Shown: positions 10,490 to 19,680, numbered from the stretch's first letter. The stretch is DNA of 63,880 bases from Alphaproteobacteria bacterium (GCA_030430715.1 JAUIJZ010000009.1:1-63880), one strand, 5' to 3'. Program-made: numbers and translations. The notes: generated by a model not told the origin, from the sequence alone.

Positions 10490-12556
10490 GTGAAGCGGGG
10501 TCCGCGCGCGTCGCTGCCGCTATCGCCCAAACAAAAGCGCTGGGCGTGGGCGTTGCTGGCTTGCATGCTGACGTTGTTCACGCTCGATCAGGCGTTTGCG
10601 CCGCCCTTGCAGCGCGTGCGCGATGTTTCGCCCGTTGTCGTCGACCGCAACGGCGAATGGCTGATGGCCTTCACCACTACGGACGGCAGGTGGCGCCTTG
10701 AAGCGCAACTCGATGAAATCGATCCCGAGTTTCAGCGCCGCCTGATCGCGATCGAAGATGCGCGTTTCTGGTTTCACCCTGGCGTCGATCCGATCGCGCT
10801 GATGCGTGCGACATGGTCGCTCGCGCGTTCAGGCCGTGTGACGCAAGGCGGCTCGACCATCACTATGCAATTGGCGCGGCTGCTGGAGCCGCGTCCGCGA
10901 ACGATTGGTTCGAAGCTCATCGAGATCGTGCGCGCGATACAGATCGAGCGGCGTCTGTCGAAACGCGAAATTCTTGCCGCGTATCTCACGCTTGCGCCGT
11001 ATGGCGGCAATCTTGAGGGGGTGCGCGCCGCGAGCCGGGCGTATTTTCAGCGCGATCCGGTTTGGCTCGACGATGCGGAGATGGCGTTGCTGATTGCGCT
11101 GCCGCAAGCGCCGGAAGCGCGCCGGCCGGACCGGCGCCCGCAGGCAGCGCGCGCTGCGCGCGACCGTGTGTTGGACATGTTCGTGCGCGCGGGGCTGATC
11201 AATGCGCGCCGCGCGGCGGAGGGGCGTCAGAGCGCCGTGCCCGCACGCGCGCCGTTTCCATATTCTGCCCCGCACGCGGCCGAGCGGCTGGCCGCGGCGC
11301 ATCGCGGCGAGGGTGTGGTGGCGTCTTCGCTGGATGCAAATCTGCAGCGAGACCTAGAGGCGCTGGCGCGCCGCAGCGCCGCGGGATTGGAGCGCGAAGC
11401 GCAGGTGGCGATCATCGCCGTGGAGCTCGATGGCCGTGAAGTGCGCGCGCGCATCGGTGGCGCGGGGCGCGAACGCGCGGGCGGCTATATCGATATGACG
11501 CGCGCGATCCGTTCGCCGGGTTCGGCGCTCAAGCCTTTCCTCTATGCCATCGCGTTTGATGAAGGCATTGCCGCGCCGGAGACGCTGGTGCGTGATGCGC
11601 CGCGCCGATTTGGCGGCTATCTGCCGGAAAATTTCGACCGCCGCTTTCATGGTGATGTGACGCTGGAAGAAGCGTTGCAGCATTCTCTGAACCTTCCGGC
11701 GGTGGCGACGCTGGACCGGATTGGCGCGGGGCGTTTTCAGGCTGCGCTGACGCGCGCGGGCGCTGATGTGCGCTTGCCAAATCGCGCGGTTTCGGAGCCG
11801 GGGCTGGCGCTGGCCTTGGGCGGTGTCGGCATCACGCTGGAAGATTTGGTGCAGCTCTACGCTGCGCTCGGCGATGGCGGACAGGCGCGTCCGCTCGTGA
11901 ATGAGGCGGAAGGCGGTTTTGCCTTCTCGCGCCGCTTCGTACGCGAGGAAACCGCAGAGCGTGTGTTGGACATTCTCGCGCGATCGCCGCACCCGGCCGG
12001 GCGGGCGCCGCCACAGCTTTCGCAAAACGCGCCGATGATCGCGTTCAAGACCGGCACTTCTTACGGCTTTCGCGATGCGTGGTCCGTGGGCGTGTGGAAC
12101 GGCTACGCAATCGGAGTGTGGGTGGGGCGCCCCGATGGCGCGCCGCGCCCTGGCGCGACGGGGCGTAGCGAAGCACTGCCGATCTTGTTCGAAGCGTTCG
12201 ATCTGCTGGGTGTGCCGCCAGAACGTCAGTACGAGCGCGAACGCAATGAACCATTGGCGCCGGCTTTGGCGCGGCTCGAGACCTCGGATCAGGAAGCGCT
12301 GTCAATTCTGTTTCCGCCCTCCGGTGCGGAAGTGCTCGTGCTTGAGTATGGGCCGGAGGCGCGCGGGCTTTCTCTGTCGGCGCGCGGCGGGCGCGGCAAT
12401 CTCACTTGGTATGCTGATGGCGAGCGCGTTGAACGCGAGAACAGCAGCGGACGGGCGATCTGGCGCCCGATTGCGCCGGGCTTCTATGATGTCACCGTGA
12501 TCGATGCCGATGGCCAACGCGCGCGTTCACGCGTGCGCATTCGCGCAACGGGATGA
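10490..12556 (+). CDS. pbpC: penicillin-binding protein 1C
   Basis: A bifunctional class A peptidoglycan synthase of 688 aa. It has a short cytoplasmic tail and a membrane anchor (~18-34). The GT51 glycosyltransferase domain carries E89 in [12 protein letters not shown] and [13 protein letters not shown]. The transpeptidase domain carries S345-x-x-K348 in [12 protein letters not shown] at 399-401 and KTGTSYG from 520. The remaining ~100 residues fit the beta-rich C-terminal domain typical of PBP1C. The start codon is GTG, one base after the alpha-2-macroglobulin stop, so translation is almost certainly coupled. Both genes are commonly paired in Gram-negative bacteria. All catalytic residues are present. 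Confidence 0.93.
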   Translation: MKRGPRASLPLSPKQKRWAWALLACMLTLFTLDQAFAPPLQRVRDVSPVVVDRNGEWLMAFTTTDGRWRLEAQLDEIDPEFQRRLIAIEDARFWFHPGVDPIALMRATWSLARSGRVTQGGSTITMQLARLLEPRPRTIGSKLIEIVRAIQIERRLSKREILAAYLTLAPYGGNLEGVRAASRAYFQRDPVWLDDAEMALLIALPQAPEARRPDRRPQAARAARDRVLDMFVRAGLINARRAAEGRQSAVPARAPFPYSAPHAAERLAAAHRGEGVVASSLDANLQRDLEALARRSAAGLEREAQVAIIAVELDGREVRARIGGAGRERAGGYIDMTRAIRSPGSALKPFLYAIAFDEGIAAPETLVRDAPRRFGGYLPENFDRRFHGDVTLEEALQHSLNLPAVATLDRIGAGRFQAALTRAGADVRLPNRAVSEPGLALALGGVGITLEDLVQLYAALGDGGQARPLVNEAEGGFAFSRRFVREETAERVLDILARSPHPAGRAPPQLSQNAPMIAFKTGTSYGFRDAWSVGVWNGYAIGVWVGRPDGAPRPGATGRSEALPILFEAFDLLGVPPERQYERERNEPLAPALARLETSDQEALSILFPPSGAEVLVLEYGPEARGLSLSARGGRGNLTWYADGERVERENSSGRAIWRPIAPGFYDVTVIDADGQRARSRVRIRATG

Positions 12557-12559
12557 TTT

Positions 12560-12652
12560 TCAAATATTGAGCAGGGCTGCCTGGTTCACGAGTGCGAAGG
12601 CTGCCGGCGCCAACATTGTGAATGCGGCGAAGATAGAGATGAATTCGGTCAT
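12560..12652 (-). CDS. putative 30-residue hydrophobic small protein
   Basis: On the reverse strand an ATG at 12652 opens a 30-codon frame ending at TGA 12560. It is preceded by GGGGAGA seven bases upstream, a good ribosome site. The product begins MTEFISIFAAFTML and is almost entirely hydrophobic, enough for one membrane helix, with one acidic residue near the N-terminus. It resembles in style the one-helix accessory peptides of membrane complexes, but I recognise no family. It converges with pbpC (stops four bases apart) and lies downstream of the unknown gene at 12730. It could be chance; the ribosome site and amino acid bias argue for a real gene. Confidence 0.45.
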   Translation of the reverse strand: MTEFISIFAAFTMLAPAAFALVNQAALLNI

Positions 12653-12729
12653 GGCGGTCTCCCCAGCGTTGATGGCGCTATCCTAGAGCGCGCGCGCCGA
12701 AGGGCTGTGACGGGAGTCACCGCTGGGCT

Positions 12730-13395
12730 TCACTCACTGCCGCGAAATCGCCCGTCGCCTTCTTCGGTCACCAGCAGAACGTTGGGGTTTTCCGGCGCCT
12801 GATCCTCAAATAGACCGATATCGAGATCGGCTTGCGGTTCGGCGCCCTTCAACGGCGCGGCTATGCGTTCGGCGAGTTCCGAGCGCTCCATCGGCGAAAG
12901 CGGCGCCGCTACGCCGGGGGCATGCATCGGGCGCCAGAACGTGACGGAGACGGCGAACTTGCCTTCACGTTCGACAATCTCGGCTAGGCCCTGTTCCACC
13001 AAGCGTCCCCAGCGCCGCAAAAGCGATTTGTGATCCTTGTACAGCTTCGGCAATACGTCCTGCGCCAGTTCAGCGGGCGCTTCCAACAAGGCGCGCGCTT
13101 CATCGGGCGTGCGCGCGTGGCCGAGCGGCTTTTTCACAGCAGCGGCGCCGGTGCGTGCAACGGGCGCCGGCGGCGCCGGTCGCCAATAGCGCATGGTCAC
13201 GCGCCAGGCGCCTTCGCGCCATTGCAATTCATAGAGGCCCGAACCGTAAAGCTCAGGCACAGCAGCTTCGGCGGCCTCGGGCGTCTCGAAGGCCTGTGGC
13301 AATTCTTCTACCGCCATGAAGACGGGTCCGCCCGCGAGCGACGTGGCTTCGTCTTCGGTGCGCACGCGGGGCGTGTCGGCGCTGCGTGCCGCCAT
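12730..13395 (-). CDS. hypothetical protein with two tandem copies of an unknown domain
   Basis: A soluble protein of about 221 residues that I cannot assign. It appears internally duplicated. One half ends GLYELQWREGAWRVTMRYWRP and the other ends in a similar GLAEIVEREGKFAVSVTFWRP pattern, each preceded by a helical stretch rich in acidic residues and a P-[EK]-LY element. The acidic C-terminal tail (~45 residues) looks disordered. The start is uncertain: in-frame ATGs exist at 13467, 13425 and 13395, none with a good ribosome site. I took the last because the residues before it look like translated intergenic DNA. It diverges from the subtilase gene. Confidence 0.65.
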   Translation of the reverse strand: MAARSADTPRVRTEDEATSLAGGPVFMAVEELPQAFETPEAAEAAVPELYGSGLYELQWREGAWRVTMRYWRPAPPAPVARTGAAAVKKPLGHARTPDEARALLEAPAELAQDVLPKLYKDHKSLLRRWGRLVEQGLAEIVEREGKFAVSVTFWRPMHAPGVAAPLSPMERSELAERIAAPLKGAEPQADLDIGLFEDQAPENPNVLLVTEEGDGRFRGSE

Positions 13396-13536
13396 TAAGT
13401 TCGCCGCTAGGGGGAAAATGACCATAATACCGGCCCGAGGGCCAAACTCCGTAGCCGTCCGCGACATTGCTTTGTCATCGTCGGTTGGCAGGTTAAGAGA
13501 AATCCAGTTTCCGCGAAAACCCAATAGGAGCCAAGC

Positions 13537-15498
13537 ATGGCGCGAAACCGCTGGAGTTTGGCCGCGCTTGTATTGGCGCCGCTCTTGGCGCTCGCCGCGT
13601 GCAATGAGACCAGTCGCGTGAGCACGCAGGCCGAAGAAGAAATAGGCCCCGCTCAGCTCGATGAGGTGCCGTTGCAGGCGCGCGCCTTGTCCGGCGCGGT
13701 GCAAGCGCAAGACGACGTCGCCGCGCTCTTGGCGCCCGAGCCGCTTCTGGTTGCGCCTGGGCAAATTCTCGTGGGTGCGCGCGTGGGCGCTGCGCTCGAT
13801 GAGGCGGCCTCGGCCATGGGTATGGCGAGCAATTTCGTGCGCTCGCTGCGATCGGAAGGCGAGGAGGCGCTTGAGCGGCTGCCGGAAGAGATCGCGGGGC
13901 CCTTGCGTTTGCGCGCTGAAACCGAGGCGGCGGACATGGCGCGTTTGGCGGTGCGCGACCAACTCGGCCGCCTGGGCGTTCAGGGCGCCGTAAATGAGCG
14001 CCCTGGCGGGCTCATTGAGATTGATCTGCGCCCCGGCGCGAGCCCGACCGCGTTGAGCATGGCGCAGCAAGGCGCGGTGGAAGCCGCCGGTGGCGCGCCT
14101 GTGACGATGGAATGGAACGAAACCGATCGCTGTCCGCGCTTCGTGACACAGGGCCAGTTGGAGAACGATTTGGCGCTGGCGATGCGCTGTACAATTCAAA
14201 GATTGCGCGCGGCGAACGATTTTGAGTTCGTGGAGCCGAATTATGTGGCTGCGAGCGGATTTTCGCTGCCGCCGCGCCAGCGTCCGCAATCAACGCCGCA
14301 GCAGCAACCCGCGCCTGCGCCAAACACGCCTGCTCCCGCGCCCGTACGGCTCGGGGGAATGCCGAACGATCCCTTGTTGGCGCTGCAATGGCACTATCGC
14401 GCGCGCGGAACAGGCGAGGGACAATCGCCCGGCGGAGCAGGCTTCACAGCATTTTGGGATTCCGATTTGGTCGGTGCGCGCGATGTGCGCGTCGCCATTC
14501 TCGATACTGGCCTCGATCTCTCGCACCCCGAGATCAGCCGTGAAAATGTCGTCTCCGGCGCCGACTTCATCTCCAATCCGCTGCGCGCGGGCGATGGTGA
14601 CGGCGTCGATGCTGACGCCAACGATGCAGGGGATTTATGCGGATCGGCGCTGGAGAATTCCTATCACGGCACGCATGTGGCCGGCACCGTGGGGGCGGCG
14701 ACGACGAACGACCGCGTCGGCGTCGCGGGCGGCGCATGGAACGTGACGATCGTGCCGGTGCGCGTGCTCGGCCGTTGTGGCGGTGAACTCGCCGACATCG
14801 TTTCAGGCATACGCTGGGCCGCTGGGCTGGCGCCGGCAATTGGCGACAATGGCGAACAGATCGTCAATCAAACCCCGGCCGATATCATCAATATGAGTTT
14901 GACGATTCAGGCGCCGTGCCCAGCCTCGCTGCAAGCGGCGATCGATGCGGCGGCGGCGCGCGATGTGATTGTCGTGGTCGCGGCTGGCAACAAAGCCGAT
15001 CTGACCGAGCGTTACGCGCCGGCCAATTGCAACAATGTGTTGGTTGTCGGTTCAGGAGACGCGCGCGGCGAATTGGCGTTTTATTCGAACTTTGGCCCGC
15101 AAGTGGATTTGATCGCGCCAGGCGGCGACCTGTTCGCGGACAACGATCATGACGGGCGTCCGGATGGCGTTCTGTCCACGCGCGCGACGCAAACAGGCTG
15201 CTACGATCCCGTCAACCGGGCCTCGGCCGAGCGCTGCTATTATTCGTTCCAGCAGGGCACCTCGATGGCGGCGCCTCATGTCTCGGCGGCTTTGGCGTTG
15301 CTTGCGGCGCAGACGGGGTTGCGCGGCGCGCCGCTCCGCGATGCGCTGATGACGCGTGCGCTGGCGCCGCATCCGGCTGAGTTTGCGCGCATTACCTGCG
15401 CGCGCTCGCGCAATGCGATTCCGGTGTCGGGTGGGGCGGAACAATGTGACCGTCCCAGCGGGCGCGGCGCGCTCGATCTGGCGCGCGCGCTGCAATAG
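13537..15498 (+). CDS. S8 subtilisin-family serine protease, lipoprotein
   Basis: A secreted protease of 653 aa. The signal peptide ends in a lipobox (LALAAC, lipidated C22), so it should be membrane-tethered. Residues ~45-240 form a long propeptide whose end, EFVEPNYVA, matches the end of inhibitor I9-type prodomains. A Pro/Gln-rich linker follows (245-270). The catalytic domain carries D323 (ILDTGLD), H377 (HGTHVAG), oxyanion N485 (AAGN) and S576 (GTSMAAP). Several cysteines (C200 and C218 in the prodomain, more in the catalytic domain) suggest disulfides, consistent with a periplasmic or surface location. GGAGCC lies just before the ATG. A small secreted gene follows 44 bases later and may be its partner. 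Confidence 0.92.
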   Translation: MARNRWSLAALVLAPLLALAACNETSRVSTQAEEEIGPAQLDEVPLQARALSGAVQAQDDVAALLAPEPLLVAPGQILVGARVGAALDEAASAMGMASNFVRSLRSEGEEALERLPEEIAGPLRLRAETEAADMARLAVRDQLGRLGVQGAVNERPGGLIEIDLRPGASPTALSMAQQGAVEAAGGAPVTMEWNETDRCPRFVTQGQLENDLALAMRCTIQRLRAANDFEFVEPNYVAASGFSLPPRQRPQSTPQQQPAPAPNTPAPAPVRLGGMPNDPLLALQWHYRARGTGEGQSPGGAGFTAFWDSDLVGARDVRVAILDTGLDLSHPEISRENVVSGADFISNPLRAGDGDGVDADANDAGDLCGSALENSYHGTHVAGTVGAATTNDRVGVAGGAWNVTIVPVRVLGRCGGELADIVSGIRWAAGLAPAIGDNGEQIVNQTPADIINMSLTIQAPCPASLQAAIDAAAARDVIVVVAAGNKADLTERYAPANCNNVLVVGSGDARGELAFYSNFGPQVDLIAPGGDLFADNDHDGRPDGVLSTRATQTGCYDPVNRASAERCYYSFQQGTSMAAPHVSAALALLAAQTGLRGAPLRDALMTRALAPHPAEFARITCARSRNAIPVSGGAEQCDRPSGRGALDLARALQ

Positions 15499-15542
15499 GG
15501 TTTTACCTTGAAGCGGACGCGGGCCGGAGCCAAGCTGGGATT

Positions 15543-15977
15543 ATGGACGTAAACGCCTTGCGCATCTGGGGTATTGCCGTGAGCGCCGCGCTGATCGCGG
15601 CGTGTCTGGTGCTTGCCTATCGCGCGCCGGCGCCCGAAGCGTTTGCACAGGAAGCCGCGCAAACGCCGGCAGCTGCGCCAGTGCAGTTTTTGGTACGCTT
15701 CCAGGGCGGCGGGCCGATCGCGCGTGCGCAGGCGCAAGCCGAGCGCGGACGCACAGCGCCCGCGCAAGAGATCATCGAAGCGCAGCTTGTTCGCCAGAGC
15801 GATTTCGCCGGGCTTTGCTTCGACCGCTTTACGAGCGGCGCGGCGGAAGTCGTGCTGCGTTCGTGCGCGCCTGTCGCGGGCGCGGAGCAAGCCGATTATG
15901 CCGACGCATGGCTTGCGCGGTTACGCGGCATGCGCGCGGTCGTCTATGCGGATGTGAATGCCGTGGCCGCGCAATAG
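15543..15977 (+). CDS. small secreted protein, propeptide/inhibitor-like companion of the subtilase
   Basis: 144 residues with an N-terminal hydrophobic signal or anchor (~9-26). The mature part follows a strand-helix-strand-helix-strand order: FLVRF, a helix, AEVVLRSC, a helix, then VVYADVNAVA at the end. This last element parallels EFVEPNYVA at the end of the upstream protease's own prodomain, and both regions have two cysteines 17-20 residues apart. My inference is a stand-alone I9-type chaperone or inhibitor of the protease. The family is not one I recognise outright. It is co-directional with the protease and 22 bases before a hydrolase gene. Confidence 0.65.
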   Translation: MDVNALRIWGIAVSAALIAACLVLAYRAPAPEAFAQEAAQTPAAAPVQFLVRFQGGGPIARAQAQAERGRTAPAQEIIEAQLVRQSDFAGLCFDRFTSGAAEVVLRSCAPVAGAEQADYADAWLARLRGMRAVVYADVNAVAAQ

Positions 15978-15999
15978 GCGTGGTCAAAGGAGGAAAGTA

Positions 16000-16890
16000 A
16001 TGGATTTTGGTGGGCCGGTTGGCGGGTATCAGGAGCGGATCATTGCGTCCGCGGATGGCCTCTCGCTTTACGCGCGGGACTATGCGCCATTGCAGCCCGT
16101 AACCGGTTTGCCCGTGTTTTGTCTGCATGGTCTCACGCGCAATTCACGCGACTTCGAAGTGATCGCACCGCGTATCGCCGCACTGGGACGGCGCGTGATC
16201 GCGCTCGACATGCGCGGACGTGGCAACAGCGCGAACGATCCCGATCCCGCGCATTATGTGGCGGCGGTATATGCGCAGGATGTCATTGCGTGGATGGACG
16301 CTTTGGAGATTCCCAAGGCGGTATTCATCGGCACATCCATGGGCGGCATTATCAGCATGGTGCTGGCCACGCTTTCGGCGGATCGTGTCGCGGCCTGCGT
16401 TCTGAACGATATTGGCATCTCGCTTGCTCCCGAGGGGCTGGAGCGGATTGGCGCCTATGTCGGTCGCACACAGCCGCAACCGGACTGGACCGAAGCGGCT
16501 GAAGCAGTGCGCCAGATCAACTTGGCCGCGTTTCCGGAACGCGCAGACGACGCTGATTTCTGGATGACGTTTGCGCGGCGTGGTTTTCGAGAGTTGGAAG
16601 ACGGGCGCATTGAGGCAGATTACGATCCCCATATCGCGCTCGCCTTTGCCGATGTTCACGACGATCCGCCGGCGGATTTGACGCCGTTTTTTCTCAGCCT
16701 GGCGCCAAAGCCTGTGCTGGTGGTGCGCGGCGAGATTTCAGATTTGCTCAGCGCGCAGATTGTGGCGGAGATGCAGGCGCTGAAGGAAGATTTGGATACG
16801 GTGACCGTCGACAAGATCGGTCACGCACCGCTGTTGGATGAGCCGCAAGCCTGGGACGCCGTGCTGGACTTCCTGGCAAAGGTCGATTGA
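16000..16890 (+). CDS. alpha/beta-hydrolase, esterase-like
   Basis: A serine hydrolase of 296 aa with the alpha/beta fold. HGLTRNSRDF (43-52) provides the oxyanion hole, S113 in GTSMGG is the nucleophile, and the histidine of IGHAPLLDEP near the C-terminus is the base. A central cap region lies at about 140-220. There is no signal peptide, so it is cytoplasmic. A textbook AAAGGAGG eight bases upstream sets the start at 16000. The substrate cannot be predicted. Relatives include esterases and ring-cleavage-product hydrolases. It is co-directional with the subtilase pair and may be co-transcribed, though a functional link is not evident. Confidence 0.85.
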   Translation: MDFGGPVGGYQERIIASADGLSLYARDYAPLQPVTGLPVFCLHGLTRNSRDFEVIAPRIAALGRRVIALDMRGRGNSANDPDPAHYVAAVYAQDVIAWMDALEIPKAVFIGTSMGGIISMVLATLSADRVAACVLNDIGISLAPEGLERIGAYVGRTQPQPDWTEAAEAVRQINLAAFPERADDADFWMTFARRGFRELEDGRIEADYDPHIALAFADVHDDPPADLTPFFLSLAPKPVLVVRGEISDLLSAQIVAEMQALKEDLDTVTVDKIGHAPLLDEPQAWDAVLDFLAKVD

Positions 16891-16966
16891 AGACCGGTTC
16901 CGCCGAGATTGTTTCGCAAGCGGTCGCGGGTGGACTTGGCTGGCGGCCCCGCTAGTCTGGCTATGC

Positions 16967-18799
16967 ATGACCGACGCCGCGCCCGTTCTTGAGATTTCCA
17001 ATCTTGCCGTCACGTTCGATACGCCCGACGGCGTTGTCGAGGCGGTGAAGGGACTGTCGCTCACAATTGGCCAGGGGGAGTGTCTTGGCATTGTCGGCGA
17101 GAGCGGTTCAGGCAAGAGCCAGACGTTTCTTTCCGCGTTCGGGCTGACATCGGCGAATGCGCGCGTTTCTGGTTCGGTGAAATTCAAAGGCCAGGAAATG
17201 CTTGGCGCCTCGCGCAAAGAGCTCGATGCGCTGCGTGGGCGTCACATCTCGTTTGTGTTCCAAGACCCGCTGACAGCGCTAACGCCGCATCTCAAGATCG
17301 AAACGCAGCTTGCTGAAGTGCTGATGCATCATCGCAAGATCAGCGGCGCTGCGGCGCGCGCGACGGCGATCGAATGGCTGGAGCGCGTGCGTATTCCCGA
17401 GGCCGCGCGGCGGCTCGGCCAATATCCGCATGAGCTTTCCGGCGGCATGCGCCAGCGCGTCATGCTCGCCATGGCGATGATGTGCGAGCCGGCGCTGCTG
17501 ATCGCGGATGAGCCGACTACGGCGCTCGACGCCACGGTGCAGGCGCAGGTGCTCGATCTGATGGAGGATTTGCGTAAGGATCTGGGCACGGCTGTCGCGC
17601 TCATCACGCATGATATGGGGGTGATCGCGCGCATGGCGCAGCGTGTTGCCGTGATGCGCGCGGGCGAGATCGTCGAAACCGGAATTGTGGACGAAATCTA
17701 CAGCGCGCCGAAGGCGGATTATACGCGCATGCTGCTGCATGCCGTGCCGCGCATCGATGGCGAACGAGCGCACACGCTTCAAACGCCTGAAGATGCCGCG
17801 CCGATTCTCGAGGTGGATGATGTGCGCGTGCATTTCCCGATCAAGATGGATGGCGGCCTGTTTGGCAAAACCAAGATGCTGCGCGCCGTCGATGGAGTGA
17901 GTTTCAAGTTGCATGAAGGTGAAACGCTGGGCGTTGTTGGCGAGTCCGGTTGCGGCAAGTCCACGCTCGCGCGTGCGGTGGTGCAATTGCTGCCGCGCAC
18001 CTCCGGTGCGGTAACATTCCTTGGGCGCAATCTGTCTTCGAAGGAGCGCAACGCGATCCGGCGCGCGCGCGAGGATTTGCAGATCGTGTTCCAGGATCCG
18101 CTCGCAAGCCTCGATCCGCGTATGACGCTGGGCGCCTCGATCGCCGAGCCGCTTCTGTCGTTCGCCCCAGAGCTGGATCGCGCGGGCCGCGAGACGCGTG
18201 TGCGCGAAGTGATGGCGCAGGTGGGGCTCGATCCTGGGCTGATCAATCGCTACCCGCACGAACTCTCCGGCGGGCAGAACCAGCGCGTTGGCGTGGCGCG
18301 CGCCATGATTTTAAAGCCAAAGCTCGTTGTGTGCGATGAGGCGGTGTCGGCGCTCGACGTTTCAATTCAGGCGCAAATTGTCGAACTGCTGATTGGCCTG
18401 CAAAAAGAATTTAAAACGGCGATGATCTTCATCAGTCACGATCTCGCCGTGGTGCGTGAGATTAGCCACAATGTGATGGTGCTTTATCTGGGCCGCGCGG
18501 TTGAATACGGGCCCGCCGAGATCATCCTGCGCAATCCGCAACATCCTTATACGAAAGCGCTGTTGGCGGCGGCGCCGACGCCCGACCCCGAGGCTGCGCG
18601 TGCGCGCCAGCATGTGCGGCTGACAGGCGATCTGCCGAGCCCGCTCGATACGCGTGCGGGCCTGCGCTTTTTGAAATCGCGCATAACGCCCGACAAGGAC
18701 AATCCCGACGCCGAACAATACAGGCCGCAATGGCTGGAGGTCGCGCCGGGCCATTTTGTGGCCGAGCACGACCCGGTGGAAACCGTGGCGGCGGCTTAG
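16967..18799 (+). CDS. fused dipeptide/oligopeptide ABC transporter ATP-binding protein (YejF/DppDF type)
   Basis: Two ABC ATPase domains in one chain (610 aa), powering uptake of peptides, opines or similar solutes at the inner membrane. Domain 1 has Walker A GESGSGKS (44-51) and signature LSGGMRQR (~156). Domain 2 has Walker A GESGCGKS (~324) and signature LSGGQNQR (~432). Each is followed by a C-terminal OppC-type extension. The YejF-like fused layout normally sits with two permeases and a binding protein, but none is here, so this is an orphan ATPase or its partners are elsewhere. No ribosome site is evident before the ATG at 16967, so leaderless translation is possible. Confidence 0.9.
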   Translation: MTDAAPVLEISNLAVTFDTPDGVVEAVKGLSLTIGQGECLGIVGESGSGKSQTFLSAFGLTSANARVSGSVKFKGQEMLGASRKELDALRGRHISFVFQDPLTALTPHLKIETQLAEVLMHHRKISGAAARATAIEWLERVRIPEAARRLGQYPHELSGGMRQRVMLAMAMMCEPALLIADEPTTALDATVQAQVLDLMEDLRKDLGTAVALITHDMGVIARMAQRVAVMRAGEIVETGIVDEIYSAPKADYTRMLLHAVPRIDGERAHTLQTPEDAAPILEVDDVRVHFPIKMDGGLFGKTKMLRAVDGVSFKLHEGETLGVVGESGCGKSTLARAVVQLLPRTSGAVTFLGRNLSSKERNAIRRAREDLQIVFQDPLASLDPRMTLGASIAEPLLSFAPELDRAGRETRVREVMAQVGLDPGLINRYPHELSGGQNQRVGVARAMILKPKLVVCDEAVSALDVSIQAQIVELLIGLQKEFKTAMIFISHDLAVVREISHNVMVLYLGRAVEYGPAEIILRNPQHPYTKALLAAAPTPDPEAARARQHVRLTGDLPSPLDTRAGLRFLKSRITPDKDNPDAEQYRPQWLEVAPGHFVAEHDPVETVAAA

Positions 18800-18807
18800 G
18801 AGGCTAG

Positions 18808-19224
18808 GTGAGGAGGGGCATTATTCTCGCCGTTATGTTGCTTGGCGGATGCGCATCTGCGGGTGATGCAGTGAGTTTCCGCTCCCAAGTCGAAGGAAGT
18901 GGCGATGTTCGCCTCATTGGCTGGGCGAGCTATCATGGGGAGATGACTCTCTATTCGAGCCGCCAAGCTATGCGGACTGGCTCGCGCTATCCAGACTGCA
19001 TCAGTGCGGTCTTTCCCCACCAAAGCTTAGGGCAGAATGAGGAATTGAGGGCCATTGACGGACGGCAAGTGATATTGACCGGCGCACTATATCTCTATTC
19101 GACATTGCCCGATGAGGATCGCTCGCTCATTCCGCGCAAAGTGTTGGAAGGCACGGTCGTTCCAAACTGGTGCTTTGGCGACAACGTCGTTTTGATCGAC
19201 ACGATCGAGGAAGTGCGACGTTGA
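18808..19224 (+). CDS. hypothetical lipoprotein
   Basis: 138 residues. The signal peptide has a lipobox (LLGGC, C15), so it is predicted to be a lipid-anchored envelope protein. The mature part has alternating beta-like stretches and two cysteines (in PDC and NWC) that could form a disulfide. I do not recognise the family. The GTG start at 18808 follows AGGAGG by four bases and lies eight bases after the ABC ATPase stop, so the two are probably co-transcribed, perhaps by accident of compaction. Its end converges with the host-attachment-type gene (15 bases apart). Confidence 0.7.
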   Translation: MRRGIILAVMLLGGCASAGDAVSFRSQVEGSGDVRLIGWASYHGEMTLYSSRQAMRTGSRYPDCISAVFPHQSLGQNEELRAIDGRQVILTGALYLYSTLPDEDRSLIPRKVLEGTVVPNWCFGDNVVLIDTIEEVRR

Positions 19225-19239
19225 CGTCAGCGGTTTCGA

Positions 19240-19680
19240 TTAGCGCAGCATATCGCGCAGGCGCTCGCGCAGATCGTCAGCGTTCTCGTCGAGCAAATCC
19301 TTCGCGGTTTCAGCGCGCACGCGCGATTGCACCGCGTTGGGCAAAGCATGGCGCAGCAGGCCAAGCGCGCGCGGCGGCGCGGCGATGGCGAGATGGTCGA
19401 ACTGTTTTTGCTTTTCCGCTTGCGTCAGTCGTTCGGCGACGCGCTTGATGAATTTTTCTTCCTCAGCTTCGTGCAGATTTCTGCCCTTATCCATGGCGTG
19501 ACGCGCCGGGCTTGCACTTTCGAAAGCGCGCGGCGGACGATCCTGCACGTCGTAAAGTTCATCCGGGCCGATTTCCATAGACCAGTCTTCGCTTAATTGC
19601 GCGCCCCGGCACGGCTCGACCAGAACGCGTGCGCGCCGGCCGTCGGCCAAAAGAAACCAAGTGGAACCTGCTTCGATCAT
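19240..19680 (-). CDS. host attachment family protein (bacterial eRF1-like, baeRF12 type)
   Basis: 146 residues matching the family annotated as required for attachment to host cells in Agrobacterium. It is now viewed as a bacterial archaeo-eukaryotic release-factor-like domain. Recognisable features are the N-terminal strand WFLLADGRRARVLVE, the middle motif AMDKGRNLHEAEEEKFIKRVAERL, and the LAIAAPPRALGLLR strand-helix. The protein is cytoplasmic, with no signal. The biochemical role is unproven; ribosome-related or stress functions have been proposed. The gene is transcribed leftward after ilvA, 58 bases away. Length is typical. Confidence in the family is good, in the function low. Confidence 0.8.
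   Translation of the reverse strand: MIEAGSTWFLLADGRRARVLVEPCRGAQLSEDWSMEIGPDELYDVQDRPPRAFESASPARHAMDKGRNLHEAEEEKFIKRVAERLTQAEKQKQFDHLAIAAPPRALGLLRHALPNAVQSRVRAETAKDLLDENADDLRERLRDMLR

Noticed and set aside
12504-12686. 60-codon plus-strand frame overlapping the end of pbpC
   Set aside because: It overlaps pbpC in another frame without a ribosome site; the opposite-strand 30-codon frame is the better candidate.
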